Shown: positions 36,752 through 47,540 of the stretch, one piece after another
How positions within the stretch are numbered: the stretch's first letter is position 1
How the letters are laid out: each line of letters begins with the position of its first letter
Source: Emiliania huxleyi CCMP1516
Lineage: Eukaryota > Haptophyta > Isochrysidales > Noelaerhabdaceae
NCBI RefSeq assembly: GCF_000372725.1
Contig: NW_005200738.1
Location: 44,406 to 108,405 of the forward strand
Length of the DNA: 64,000 bases
Direction: 5' to 3'
Made by a program: the position numbers and the translations under genes
The notes under the pieces: model-generated
The model's database searches: none
Told to the model about the DNA's origin: nothing
The model's input: the letters and a program-made list of their open reading frames with translations, nothing else

Positions 36752-37815
36752 TCGCCCCGCCCCGGTGGACCGTGCCGCCACCCTAACCTATCGGCGGCGT
36801 GCGATTTGAAGTGGTATGGTATAGTGGTATGCGAAAGTGGTATGCGGAGTGGTGATTAGTGTAGCGGCTGAGGGTGTGGTCCCAGGAGGCGAAGCCATGC
36901 AAAAGTGCGGGTATTACCCGGGTATACCCGGGTTTTTGCAGGTATACCCGCAAAATACCGGGTATTTTGCCGATTTCGCCGATTTCGCCGCAAAAATGTG
37001 CGCACTCTCGCCTCTCGCGACTCGGTCTCGGACTCGGCTTTGGTCATGGTGTTTCCGTGAGAGGTAGGTGGTCTACCTCCCATACCACTTTTTGATTAGT
37101 GCAGGCCTAGGGAAGCGTGTTTGATTAGCCAAAAACTCCCATACCGGTAAAGTTCGAGCACTGGCGGCGCGGGCGGCGGGGGCCGGGGGCGGCGCCTTCC
37201 CCTGCGCGGTGGGGCCTGATCTCTTGTGAGAGTTGTGTTGCATTAACCACGTCCACGATTGGAAGATGTGCAGATTAGATGACACAACGTGTACGAGTAA
37301 CATAAGACAACACAGCTCACCATTACATGTACATGTGGTGCTCAAATATTACACGAGACGTATGTCACCCACGGAGAGAGATACTAAGATCTAAGTGAAG
37401 GATAGGTACAGTGTCGCTCTCTCGAACGCAGATCGGATCTTAGCGCGAAAGTGCGGAGCCTAAGAGGGTAACTAGTAGGGCGCTGGAAGGCCAAGCAACG
37501 CCAACCACGAGGCCTCGGCCGGGAGATGGGTGCGGCTCGCTCGCGGTCTCGCGGTCGGGATATGTTCGATGGATATGTGATGCGAGATGGGCAGCCGAAT
37601 GCGGGGCGCAGGTAGCACTCGGGGGGGCTGCGAGCAGAGAATGCCGTCGTGGGAAGCGCGCAAAGCCACAAGCAGGGTGGCGGCGCATGGCCATGCATGC
37701 TGAGAGGCAAAGGTACAAGGGCGCGGGGGAGCGGCGGCTCGAGTCAGACTCAGCGCAGTCCCGTTCAAAAGCAGCGCGCGAGAGCAGCAGCTGGTCGGCC
37801 CGAAACAGTGGGTGC
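36752..37815. other. Intergenic with palindromic GGGTATACCC repeats
   Basis: 36905-36985 contains repeated GGGTATTACCCGGGTATACC and GCAAAATACCGGGTATTTTG-type blocks that can fold on themselves, then GATTTCGCC doublets. 37130-37800 shows no recognisable gene. Confidence 0.4.
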
Positions 37816-38576
37816 TCAGTCCACCACCTCGGTGGATGTCCCTGCCGCGGTCCTGCGCGAGGCTTTGCGAGGCTGTATCACCTCGCCGTCCTCCGTCATC
37901 ATTTCTTTGAGGACACCAACGTAGTCATCGAAGCCCAAGTCTTGCGCGGCCTGCGGAGAGCAGGCGGAGAGGCGACTCTCACGCGGGTGGCGAGGGCCTT
38001 CGGGCCCCTCCAAGTGGGCGCACCTCGATGACGTGCTCCATCTTAACGACCCTGCTCCCCTGCTGTTGCGCGAGGTCGTTTGCTTCGGCGAACACAAAGC
38101 AAATAAACTCGTTCAGGAACTCCTGTGCAGAACAGCGAACGGGGGTCTGGGCGCTGCTTGCAGAGCTGAGGGAAAGTCGGGGAGAGGAGGGTTGGCGGCG
38201 GCGCTTTTGTCCGCCGCGCCGCAGACAAAGGGGGGGGGGGCTAGGCACCGTCATGGCTGAAGTTGCGTCACGCGCAATCTTGCTCCTCTCGGGCAGCTCC
38301 TTCTTCATGATGCGCATGATGTTCTGCTTGGGCAGCCTGCACTCCTCCTCCCTGCCCTCCGCCTCCGCGCCTTCACCTTCCGTGTCGTCGTCAGCAGGCA
38401 CCTGGGGGCGGCATAAGCGCTGGTTACCGCAGCGGTGTTGGCGTTGCGAGGCGAGCTCACCGCTGCTGGCTGCAGCGCCGTTCGGGCGGGGTGCCCCCCT
38501 CCCACCCCCAAGCCCGCCCCCCCGCCATGGCGACGCTGTGGCGCACCTCGCCCGCCACACTGCTCGCTGACGCCAT
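37816..38576 (-). CDS. NF-YB/Dr1/POLE3-type histone-fold protein
   Basis: Exons 38576-38547, 38401-38249, 38122-38024, 37950-37816 (introns 145, 126 and 73 bp, all GT-AG), 138 residues. After an acidic start (DDDTEGEGAEAEGREEE) comes a complete histone fold: LPKQNIMRIMKKELPERSKI, ARDATSAMTEFLNEFICFVF, AEANDLAQQ, KMEHVIEAAQDLGFDDYV. LPK and ARDA favour Dr1 (NC2 beta), and the LGFDDYV end fits both Dr1 and NF-YB; POLE3 is less likely. Such proteins pair with an NF-YC/DRAP1/CHRAC-like partner on DNA. Restoring the alpha-2 helix length exactly across intron 2 supports the joins. The tail is short and polar. Confidence 0.75.
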
Positions 38577-39539
38577 GGTCAATGGCGGTATCGCAGTTAG
38601 TCCTCCTATGTCCGCCGGAGGCAAAAGCAAAAGTTCCAGACCACATGCACATGCGACACTTCCGGGTCTTTTCTCGTTGTTATTATGGGAGAGATTGCGA
38701 TCCCCTCGCATGCGACCTTGTTCCCCTCATCCCTCGGGGGTTGGGATAATGCGACACTTCCAGGTCTTTTCTCAGATGCGGTCTTGTTCCCCGCATCCCT
38801 CGGGGGTTGGGATAATGAATTCCAAGCACCAAAGAGAGAGAAAGTAGCCGTGGCTAGAAACGCAAGGTAAGGTAAAGGTAAGGAAGGAAGCTGGAAGGTA
38901 AGGGGGGGGCGACCCTCGCATCTCCACCGCCCGCGCGGACAGCGGCGGACCACAGCGCTCCAGCGGAGCCTACACACGCGCCACGCATATGCCATATCAA
39001 AGTCGACACAAACAAGCGACAAAAGGCCCGCGGCCACCGCCGCCAGAGAGCAGAGTGGCCAGACCCCACTCGTGAGGGCGAGAGATTTTTGAAAACCAAC
39101 AATAAATCACGACTCTCACAAACCCGATGCCAATCATCCGGCCCGCTGGGTGCGCTTCTGAGCTCCCCGGCCTCGAAGTCCCCGGCCCTCTGGATGTGCG
39201 GTTGATGACTGCACTCGCCACTCCACTCTCCAGCAGTAAATAAATAAAAACTGACACCTCCCTCTCCAGCAGTGTGCTCCAAGAGCGGTGCTCCACAGTT
39301 AGAGTATTTGGGCTCGGCAGAACGCTGAACGGCACGTTGGGTCTCTCTTCTTGTCGTGGGGCGTGGGTGAGCAGACATCGCCAGAGCGAGCCGCGCGCGA
39401 ATCCACACAAAACCAACGAACGCGGCCTCACGGCGCATACATGATGACAAAAATCTCTCTCCACATGATGTAGTTTACATGTGTGATCTACAACTTTCTC
39501 TTTTTCTGGGCGCGGGGCGGCGGAGTATCTCTCCGGCGG
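38577..39539. other. Intergenic with direct and dispersed repeats
   Basis: 38700-38755 and 38770-38820 contain two copies of TTGTTCCCC..ATCCCTCGGGGGTTGGGATA. 39115-39215 matches (inverted) the repeats at 49190-49345. 39237-39262 is a SINE-like tail (AGTAAATAAATAAAAACTGA). No gene seen. Confidence 0.5.
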
Positions 39540-40475
39540 TCAAGAGGAGATAAACCCCGCGCCCTCCGCCGCCGTCGCCGGCGGCAGCCCCGCGGCGGCT
39601 CGGAGGGCACTGAATTCGGCATCGCCCATGCCGCCGACCACCGCCTTGCTCGTGACCATCATCGTGCGGCACACCTACTTCGCCGCAATGCTGCGCTGAT
39701 TGCCGTGCGGACGCAAGCCTGCCGCTGCATTTGCGTGCCTCTGCCGCCGCGTCAAGGTGCTCCTGCGAGTCGTCGACGAAGAGGACCTACGGCGGCGCTC
39801 ACACGGCCACACGTCGGCGCCGGGCCAAGCGAGTGGACCGCATGGCTCTGATGCGGCGGAGCTATAGCTACCACCGGCCACAGCCGTGGGCGCACCTCGG
39901 CGTGCGCCCAGCCGCGCGCGTGCATGATCCGCTTGATGAGCCGGCCCTTGACGAAGCCGAGCGAGCGCAGCTCCTCGCAGTCCTGCCACGCCGTGTGGGA
40001 CTGTTGTGTGCCGCCGCTCACTCCTTCCCCTCTCTGCGTGCCACCGCCGTCCTCTATCTACCGCAGGCACGCCTGCCCCCACACGCGCTCCCCAAAGTAC
40101 GGCAGCAGCCGCGCCGCGCGAAGGTGCGGGACGATGGCCGCTTTCCGGCCGATCGAGACAATGTGCAGCACGACACCGCTCGCCTCCAGCGCGCCAAGCA
40201 GCGTGTGGAGCGTCGCCAGCCGCGCCGCGCCACCGAGGTTGGCGATAATCTCGGCCTCGTCCATAGACTCGAAGAGCGGCAAGTTGTCGGCCACCGCCCA
40301 TTGCTGCGCGCGCGACAGCCATGTCGGGGTTGACAGTGTCGAGTCAAAGTCGAGGACGAGCGCCTTGATGCGGGTCTGAGCGGCGGGGACGGCGAATAAG
40401 GAATATCTCGAGAGAAAACCTAGCAGCCTCGTGTCACGCCACCGCCTGCTGGGACTCGCTGCCTGCAGCCGCCAT
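39540..40475 (-). CDS. HAD-superfamily phosphatase-like protein
   Basis: Inferred exons 40475-40443, 40375-40073, 40000-39896, 39786-39739, 39674-39540; 207 residues. Motif I is LVLDFDSTL (nucleophile and acid Asp, with the DxDST form of protein/small-molecule phosphatases). Motif II is likely LHIVSIGRK. Basic motif III lies in KGRLIKRIM. The acidic motif IV is VLFVDDSQEHLDAAAE. The short size suggests a small cap. Introns are 67, 72, 109 and 64 bp; the second and fourth are read as GC-AG. For intron 2 a GT donor 15 nt upstream (after GER) is an alternative. The last exon ends EFSALRAAAGLPPATAAEGA. Divergent from a protein kinase with 212 bp between starts. Substrate unknown. Confidence 0.72.
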
Positions 40476-40687
40476 GGCCTCGGGCACTGTTTTTTCTCCT
40501 TCCTCCCTTGTCGGCGCTTGTCCGGCCGTCCCTCCGAGCCCAACTTCTTTCCAAAATTTATAAGAGCTTTGTTGCGAAAATTCTTCTCGCCTCCAGCGTT
40601 CTCGTCCCGGTCCAGGCCACGGCCTACTGCTAGTGAGACAGAAAGGAGGGCTAGTGAGACAGGGTAATCGCGTCCCGCACACATTAT
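40476..40687. promoter_or_regulatory. Shared promoter region, HAD phosphatase and kinase
   Basis: 212 bp between opposite ATGs; two CTAGTGAGACAG copies at 40630-40643 and 40650-40663. No proven element. Confidence 0.4.
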
Positions 40688-41874
40688 ATGTCGTCGCGGG
40701 AGCAGATCGGGAGGTTCGAGGTGAACCTCGACCGTCTCCTCGGCTCTGGAGGCTTCGGACAGGTCTTCCGCGCCGTCGACCAGACTGCATCCCCGCCGCT
40801 CTACGTCGCGGCCAAGCGTGGGAGGGTGGCGGACCTGCGCAGGGAGGCGCAGATACTAGAGCTCGTGGCGGGCCACCCGGCCATTATCGAGCTGCATGGC
40901 TTCGTCGAGGACCCGCGGCCCGGAGGCAGGGCGTTCCTCTTCCTCGAGATCTGCAGCGGGGGAGAGCTCTTTGACCGGCTGATCGACTCTGGCTGCCTAT
41001 CGGAGCGCGCGGCGCGGCCCTTTGCGAGAAATATCGCCGAGGCGCTCCGCCACTGCCTCTCGCGCGGCATCGCGCACCGCGACGTCAAGCTCGAGAACGT
41101 GATGCTCTCAGCCGAGGACCCGAGGGCCCCAAAGCGGATTGTTTTTGCCCTCCCCCCCCAGGTCCCCCGGCGGGGGAACCCCCCCCTTTGGAGAGGGAAT
41201 TGGCCTTTTTCCCCCCCCCCCCCCCGCCGCCGCCGTCACCCCGCACGGCAGCTCCCCACCCGCCCTCGCTCTCCCCTCGCCCACCCACCCTCGCCTCCCC
41301 TCGCCTGCCGCAGGTCCCGCTCGCGCCGGACGGCAGCGTCGAGCCGGTGCTGCTGTACGACGGCGTGGGCTCCAAGTCGTGGATGGCGCCCGAGCTCTTC
41401 TTCGCCTCGGCCGGCTACCACGCCCCCCCCGTCGACTGCTGGGCGTACGGCGTCCTCGTCTTTTCGCTGCTGTCTGGCTTCTTCCCCTTCGACGAGGCGA
41501 AGGCGTCCGACTGGCGGTTCGCCAGGCTGGCGCAGAGCGTCGCCAACGGCGTCGGCCCGTGCGACGCCATCTTCCGCATGTACAACCGCTCCTGCCCCTT
41601 CTCGCCCGCCGCGCGCGAGTTTTGCGACGCGCTCCTCACCATCGACGCGACTGCGCGCGCCACCATCGAGCAGTGCCTCAACCACACATGGCTGACGCCG
41701 CCGCCGTCCACAGCCACCGCGCGCGGCGCCTATCTGGACGACGACGTCGTCTACCGCACGGCGGAGCGGGCGCTCGCCGCAGGCGAGGAGGAGGGTCTGG
41801 TCGCCCCGCCGCCCCCCGACGGGGCGCCGCGTCTGATGAGGCAGACCGCGCGCGTGCTGTGCGCACCGCCCTGA
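40688..41874 (+). CDS. CAMK-like protein kinase without a visible DFG motif
   Basis: Exons 40688-41140 and 41314-41874 (173-bp intron, GTTTTT...GCAG), 337 residues. Gly loop LLGSGGFGQVFRA; VAAKRG (VAIK lysine); catalytic loop GIAHRDVKLENVML; then after the intron GSKSWMAPELFFASAGYH (APE) and PPVDCWAYGVLVFSLLSGFF, typical of CAMK/SNF1-like kinases. Between HRD and APE the spliced product reads PRAPKRI-VPLAPDGSVEPVL, with no DFG Asp to bind Mg2+. Either an exon is missing from this assembly, the splice site is mis-set in the C-rich intron, or it is an atypical or inactive kinase. The C-terminal tail is Ala/Pro-rich. Confidence 0.75.
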
Positions 41875-42283
41875 ACTGACACGCGGTGCGCACAGCAGAG
41901 AGACTCCGCCGCTCGAACGCTCGCGTTGCAGCTCTCGGTGTCCGCGTCGCCGCGACCCATCTTACATGCACCCTGAATGCTAGAGATCGTGATGCTCCGA
42001 TAGAGACGTTACAGAGGCCGCGCATCGGCGTGCGCTGCGCTTGTTGTTTTGTTCCAGGGCGCGAGCAGCGTGCACGCCCCCGGCTTCATCTAAAAACACC
42101 CGGCTTAATCTAAATAACTAAAAACATGGCCGCCTCATGTTTTTGACTGTCTCTTTTATTTAGTTGGTGTGTGGCGCAGTGCCGGCGTTCTGGTGGGCCT
42201 CCCTGCACCTACCCCGAGCTATACCGTACCCCGTGTCGGCGGCCGCGCGTCTGCCGTGTCCCACGCGTCAGCGTACTCCTACT
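41875..42283. other. Intergenic between convergent genes
   Basis: It includes a CGGCTTCATCTAAA/CGGCTTAATCTAAA direct repeat at 42081-42112. No gene seen. Confidence 0.4.
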
Positions 42284-43472
42284 CTAAGACCTGAGAAGCT
42301 CGTCCAGCGTCGCTATTCTGCACGGGCCTCCCCTGGCGGAGTCTATCAGCAGCACTGGGTGGAGCAATTGTGCGTTTGGCTGAGGCAGCAGTGCGCCACG
42401 CCACAGCGCGGTTAGGTTGCGCGCGGCTTCTCTGGAGAGGCGCAGCTCGCCTCCAGCGCCCGGGCGTCCAAAGAAAGTGCGGTCGAGTCGGTCGTGGTTC
42501 CCATTGGCATGGACTAGCAGCGGCGAGTGAGTTTTCCCGGATACGCGCTGCCCAATCGTCAGCTGGCCCGGCGCGCCATAGGAGCGCGTCAGCGTCTTCA
42601 TCGGCTCATAGGGCCCAAAGTGGCAGCGCTCGGTGAGGCCGTGGTACTTTTTGAGCCGGCCGCTGCCCTTGCATGCGTTCATGTTGAGAAAGAGGTCGCT
42701 TTCCTCGTCCATCGCCAGATCCATCCCTCGCGCTACCGTGCCGAGCAGTGCAAAGTGCACCGCCGCCTGGTCGTCCCCCTCCTCCGCCTTGTTGCCGAAT
42801 CCCGGCGCCTGAGCTCGCACGAGCTCCGGAAGGAGACGGAGCAGGGCGGAGCTCGAGCCAATGTACGCGCCAGAGTTTGGGAAGCACGTGCGATGCCCCT
42901 TTGCGAGACAGGCGTGGTGCAGCGCGTGGCCTGTGTAGTTTGCGCGGTAGCACCGGGGCCACGAGCCACACTCGGCCGAGAAGACCACTCGGCCAGAGGA
43001 GCGAGAGACCTGTTGCAGGAGCGCGCCGTCGACATCCGAACGAGCGGATCGCACAAACACCGTGTCCGTGCCGTCAGCGAAGACGACCGGCCGCTCGGGA
43101 GCGGCGGCCTGCAGCACCTGCAGCGCTCGGGAGACGCCCGGCAGCTTGCTCTCCAGCCTCCATCGCACGCCATGCGCCACAACCACGAGCGGCACGCCGT
43201 GCAGCGATGCGGAGAGCCCTACGGCCGCACAGCCAGCGACTCTATTTGGGGAGCGTGTGGCTCCCTGACAGAGGGTGATCCGCACCCAGCGGCCAAGTCG
43301 CAGAGGGCACGTCAGTCATGTAGGTGAGGGTGAGGGGATCGAGCCCGTTGCCGAAACGCGACAGCCAGGGCGCGACGACGTCGCGGGCGCATCGCGACAC
43401 CTCGGAGGATGGCAGCGCCGCCGTCTTTTGGACTGGCCGAGAGCTCTGGTCCTTGCGCAGCGCGCGAACCAT
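42284..43472 (-). CDS. PLOD/LH3-like glycosyltransferase
   Basis: Exons 43472-43286 and 43218-42284 (67-bp intron, phase 1), 373 residues. LTYMTDVPSATWPL joins SASLHGVPLVVVAHGVRW and LESKLPGVSRALQVL. The donor-site motif is VVFADGTDTVFV (DxD-like), followed by VVFSAECGSWPRCYR, CFPNSGAYIGSSSALLRLL, GDDQAAVHFAL and LLVHANGNHDRL, the order found in PLOD1-3 glycosyltransferase domains and collagen glucosyl/galactosyltransferases. LH3-type enzymes glycosylate hydroxylysine in the ER/Golgi; algal relatives probably act on cell-surface glycoproteins. No hydroxylase domain follows. No signal peptide is evident from ATG 43472, so a leader exon may lie upstream. Divergent from the Ser-Pro-rich gene, 228 bp apart. 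Confidence 0.78.
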
Positions 43473-43700
43473 GACCGGCAACGTACGTACGTCAGCACGC
43501 ACCGCAAGTTACAGCAGTTCGCGACGGGCGCGGCCGATCGATACGAGCTCCCCGAAGGTGGTGCTGAGGACCTCTTCGTCATCGCTCGCTCGTCGGAAGA
43601 CTCACGACTCGTCGTACAAATGACCACTCTCGGCGACTGAAGGAGATGTGGCACCTCGCGACAACTCCGCTTGCGCGCTCTTCTTTGCAGAACGCAGTCG
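43473..43700. promoter_or_regulatory. Divergent promoter, PLOD-like GT and Ser-Pro-rich protein
   Basis: 228 bp between opposite ATGs. A TTCTTTGCAG acceptor-like string sits just 5' of 43691, so the + gene may have an upstream leader exon and the true promoter may lie elsewhere. Confidence 0.3.
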
Positions 43701-45293
43701 ATGGTGCCACGAAAACCGACACACAAGTGGCTGCCTTGGAGTGCAGTGACGTCTGGAACTTGCCAGCGACAGACGCCAATGGCGACCTACTCCTGCGGAG
43801 CTCGGATCGAGTGGAAGCAAACCATGGCTGGCGGAGCCCTGTCTCTCGCCGAGGCGAAGCAACTCGTCGCGGAGAAGCAGTTTGTCGCCGACGAGATCCC
43901 TGTCCCGTGTGACCCTTGCGCGCCCGTTCCCTCGCCCTCACCATCACCCTCGCCCTCGCTCTCGCCCTCGCCACCGCCCTCGCCCTCGCTCTCACCACCG
44001 CCACCGCCCTCGCCCTCGCCCTCACTACCGCCACCGCCCTCGCTGTCGCCCTCGCCGTCGCCCTCGCCATCGCCACCGCCGCGGCCGGCACCAACACCAA
44101 TCGCCTCGCCGGGATACGCCTGGTACTGCCGCCTCGATCAATCGGCGGCCTCGCACTACAAGAGCTGCGAGCTCTGCTTCGGCAAGCCGATATGCTGCAG
44201 CTTCCCCGCGAGGCCTAGCGAGACGCATGAGTCGGGCTCACGCTGCCTCGCATCGAGGACTGGGGCCAACGCCGATCCTGCGACGGACGAGCCGTATTGG
44301 GTGAGCGAGACGCTCTGCGGCCAGGAGCGGCCGCCGGCGTGCTCCGCGCCCCCACCTCCCGTCGGCCGCTGCGGCGTCAGCTCTTGCACGGCCACCGTTC
44401 TCGCCACCACACCGACGGAGAGCGCCACCTGTGGCGGTCGCATTGCTTGGGTGGAGGACGTCGAGGGGAAATCTGAGCCGTCCGCATGTCAGCAAGTGGC
44501 GGAGGAATTCCCAGAGGTCTGCGGCGGCTGCGCACCTTTCGGCCTGCCCCCGCTGCCGCCGTCGCCGCCTCCTGGGCTTGCGGTCCTCATGATGGGCAAC
44601 TCGTACACGTACTACAATGGCGGCGTCAATGGCGTGCTACTTCAACTCCTCGCCGCCCTCGGCGACTCGCCCCGCGTGCAGGCGTTGACAAAGGGGGGCT
44701 CGAGTCTCAACTACCACTGGCAGGAGGTGTCTTCCCCGAGCTCCGGCCACCATGTGGCCCTGGCCAGTGGTTTTGACTTTGTGGTCCTGCAGGATCGGTC
44801 TGACATCCCGAGCAGGTGCTGCTACACGGATCAAGACGAAGACTTTGAGGCGTCGACCAGGGCGCTCGTTCAGCTCGACGCCGCGATCAAGGAGGCGGGA
44901 GCAACGACGGTCCTCTACCAGACATGGGGCCGCCGCGGCAGCCTCAACCGTCCTCCACACTTCCAGTCTTTTTTGCCAATGAATGACGCCGTGGAGGAGG
45001 GGTACAGGCGGTACGCGTCGCTCATAACGACCGACGGCCGCGCGCCAATCATTGCACCCGTGGGGTCGGCCTTTGAGCTCGTGTATGGCGCCGACCGCGA
45101 TCTGTGGTACCGCCTCTACGACCGGGACGCCACCCATCCCTCTGCCCTCTCGGCACCTACCTCGCGGCCATCGTGGTCTACGCCAGCATCACAGGCTCGT
45201 CGCCGGATGGGCTGCCGAGCGCACTTGGCATTTCCGGAGCGGAGGCCGAGCTGCTGCAGGGCCAAGGCTGCGGAGGCGTTGGCCTCAGTGTAG
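43701..45293 (+). CDS. Ser-Pro-rich protein with SGNH/DUF4886-like domain; 2-nt frameshift near its end
   Basis: From ATG 43701, two copies of a short module (YSCGARIEWKQ.. at the start; ATCGGRIAWVEDVEG near nt 44420) flank a (SP)n tract (nt ~43925-44095) and a Cys-rich segment. The C-terminal ~200 residues match GDSL/DUF4886-type SGNH folds: LAVLMMGNSYTYYN (block I Ser), DFVVLQDRS, VLYQTWG and RDATHPS (catalytic Asp/His). After HPSAL the frame is lost. The natural continuation (LGTYLAAIVVYASITGSSPD) lies in the +1 frame from ~45147 to TAA 45322; an extra CT/TC in CCCTCTCGGC explains it. As written the protein ends at 45293. It is pherophorin/extensin-like and probably secreted via a missing leader exon. 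Confidence 0.6.
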   Translation: MVPRKPTHKWLPWSAVTSGTCQRQTPMATYSCGARIEWKQTMAGGALSLAEAKQLVAEKQFVADEIPVPCDPCAPVPSPSPSPSPSLSPSPPPSPSLSPPPPPSPSPSLPPPPSLSPSPSPSPSPPPRPAPTPIASPGYAWYCRLDQSAASHYKSCELCFGKPICCSFPARPSETHESGSRCLASRTGANADPATDEPYWVSETLCGQERPPACSAPPPPVGRCGVSSCTATVLATTPTESATCGGRIAWVEDVEGKSEPSACQQVAEEFPEVCGGCAPFGLPPLPPSPPPGLAVLMMGNSYTYYNGGVNGVLLQLLAALGDSPRVQALTKGGSSLNYHWQEVSSPSSGHHVALASGFDFVVLQDRSDIPSRCCYTDQDEDFEASTRALVQLDAAIKEAGATTVLYQTWGRRGSLNRPPHFQSFLPMNDAVEEGYRRYASLITTDGRAPIIAPVGSAFELVYGADRDLWYRLYDRDATHPSALSAPTSRPSWSTPASQARRRMGCRAHLAFPERRPSCCRAKAAEALASV

Positions 45294-45314
45294 CTCGATT
45301 GGAGACGGTAGCAC

Positions 45315-45386
45315 ATAAATAAATAAACAAACAAAAACGGACACCTCTCTACTGTGAGATGGGTAAAAAGGAACAGGTCCCCGCCC
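45315..45386 (-). mobile_element. SINE-like copy with (TTTA)n tail
   Basis: Near-identical to 6176-6247, including GGGTAAAAAGGAACAGGTCC. Its AAATAAATAAAC tail overlaps the stop codon that the unshifted SGNH frame would use (45320-45322). Confidence 0.65.
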
Positions 45387-45689
45387 GTGCGATCTTTGTG
45401 CAGGGTTCTTTGTGGGTGTGGGGTCGGCGACTAGCTGGGGGGTCGTCCTCCCGATATTGCGACTAGCCGCCCGTCTTCCACATGGTCCCTCGGGTCCCTG
45501 CTGCTCCTAATCTCTTCGTACATCCTCCTGCTGATCTCCGCAAAGTCCTGCTCCCTCCCTCGTCTCGGTAGCACACCCACACGCCGGGGCGCGTGGGTTT
45601 TACTCTCAGTGGGTCTCCACTCTGAGACCCTGTCCCTGAGACACTCCTGTGCGCCGCTGTGGCTCTGAGCTCTCTCGCCTCTGTGTGCG

Positions 45690-46110
45690 CCCTAAGATAT
45701 GCTTAATGCCAGTCTTGGAGAACCCTGTCCACGCCTGAGGATTCTGCACTAGCGATTCTGCCACCCAAGACAGGATTCTGTATGCGGAGGCTCGAGAGGG
45801 ATTCGTGTCCGTTTCTTCTGATTCTCACTCTCCTTTTCCGGTTCTGCCTACTCGATCTGATTCTGCCCGTCCCCTTTCCACGCACTCAGCCTCCGGGCAG
45901 GATTCCTCACCCAGCTTCCGTTTCTGCCTACTCGATCTGATTCTGTCCGTCCGATTCTCGCCTTATCAGATTCTGTCGCGCGGTTGCGGTTTCTGCCTCC
46001 GGATGCCGGAAAGGGAATTTTCCGCGCTGCCCGCCGATTTCTTGGCAACCCGGCCGGACTCTCGTTTCCTGATTCCTGTTTTTGCCCGTCGAGGGGCGGT
46101 AGCCCGGCCG
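45690..46110. repeat. Degenerate ATTCTG/GATTCTG-rich satellite
   Basis: Many GATTCTG, TTTCTGCC and TACTCGATCTGATTCTG units of irregular spacing. 45835-45870 and 45915-45955 are close copies (TTTCTGCCTACTCGATCTGA). No coding. Confidence 0.6.
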
Positions 46111-47059
46111 GCCGGCCATCTGGGCATGCTCACTCAACCAATCACGCTCATGTGTACGCGCCGTATCCTCCGCGCCACCCACTTTGCCATCGAAGTGCGC
46201 TCCGCGCTCCGCACAGTACAGTCACTTTTGAACGGCGGCTCATCACACGTGCGTCAGAGATCTCATGGGCGGTGGCATGGTGGAGCCAGAGCAGTGCGCG
46301 GCCGATCTTAATTCTGGGCAGGCGGTCTCCCATTCCCGCGGGCGCTTGGTGCCGGGGTTTGAACGGCATGCCGGCGTCAGATGCAGCTTGGCGCCGGCCT
46401 GCGGCGACCCCGCAAGCGTTGGTGCTGCTCAGCGATGCTCACAGCGGCACGTCTGCTCTTTTGCTGTGGGGAGTGCTGTCTGATTGGGTCTCCAAGCCCG
46501 CGGGCTCGCTGTGAATGCACCCGCCAGCTAGGCAGCTCCGCGGCGGTGTGGGTGTAGAACGGGTAGGCTGCTGTCTCGTGTCTCGGTGCTCGTACTAAGT
46601 CAATGGGAGGAGTGCTTCAATTTCTTCTTCTTATACGCCCAGCTCAAAAGCACACACGCATCACGACGCCTAGACAGGCGAGACGCGGCGACAGCCGCGG
46701 CGAGCTCGTTTTAGAAGCGAGCCGCTCGCGGCGAGCAGTTTTAGAAAAAGGGAAAAGGGGGAGGGTTAGTTATAGTTTGAACCCGAGCCGAGCTTCGCTC
46801 GGCTCCCCCCCGCGCGGGAGCGCCCCCCCCCCCCCCCTCTCCTCGGGGGGGCGGGCAGAGCCCGCACCACACACTGCGCCTTTGCGGACGCCGGACCGAG
46901 GCCTAAGCGCTGAGTGCGCTGATGTGAGGCTGGAGCGCCAGAGAGACCCGCGCCTGAGCATGCTGCCGCGGGCGAAGTTTGAGTGAGCTGTGTGAAGCCC
47001 CGCGCACACGCAATATCGGCTCAGGAGTTCGGAGAGTCAGGCCAACATAGGATCCCGCC
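46111..47059. other. Gene-free interval
   Basis: It contains a GAGCCGAGCTTCGCTCGGCT hairpin at 46785-46805 and a C/G homopolymer hairpin around 46806-46850. No gene recognised. Confidence 0.4.
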
Positions 47060-47540
47060 GAAATGCGTAACTCCGAGGAATCAGGAATCAGGAATCAGGA
47101 ATCAGGAATCAGGAATCAGAATCCCGGTCAAAATGTTGGAATCAGGAATCAGGAATCAGGAATCAGGAATCAGAATCCCGGTCAAAATGTGGGCGATCCG
47201 ACAAATCAGGAATCAGGAATCAGGAATCAAATGGAGCATCAAGAATAGGAAGAGAGACAGGAGAATCGGGAGGGGGGAGCAGAATCAGGAATTGGCTCTG
47301 GCTGCCCTAGAGAATCGGAAAGGAAGCGGAGGAAACGAGAATGGAGAATCAGGAAGCTGAAAGCGGGGCCAAGATGGGAGAGTCTGGGGAGAGAATCAGA
47401 ATATCTGAGCAGAAGAGGAACCTGGGAAGGGGAATCTAGTGAGAGGTAGAATAGCAAGAATCCTTGTGTAGTAGAGCAGAATAGCCAATAGGAATGGCAG
47501 AATCCTTAGGCGCGGACAGACTTCTCCATTACTCCTTAAT
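47060..47540. repeat. GGAATCA tandem array decaying downstream
   Basis: 47078-47232 is an array of (AGGAATC)n blocks separated by CCCGGTCAAAATGT. It decays through AGAATCAGGA-type units to ~47520. It is related in composition to the 45.7-kb satellite (complementary GATTCCTGATTC). Confidence 0.75.

Noticed and set aside
43923..44095. Non-coding satellite
   Set aside because: The CCCTCGCC-type repeats keep frame and encode the Ser-Pro tract of the flanking protein.
47060..47240. CRISPR-like array
   Set aside because: Units are short, irregular and contiguous (GGAATCA blocks) without unique equal-length spacers, in a eukaryotic context.
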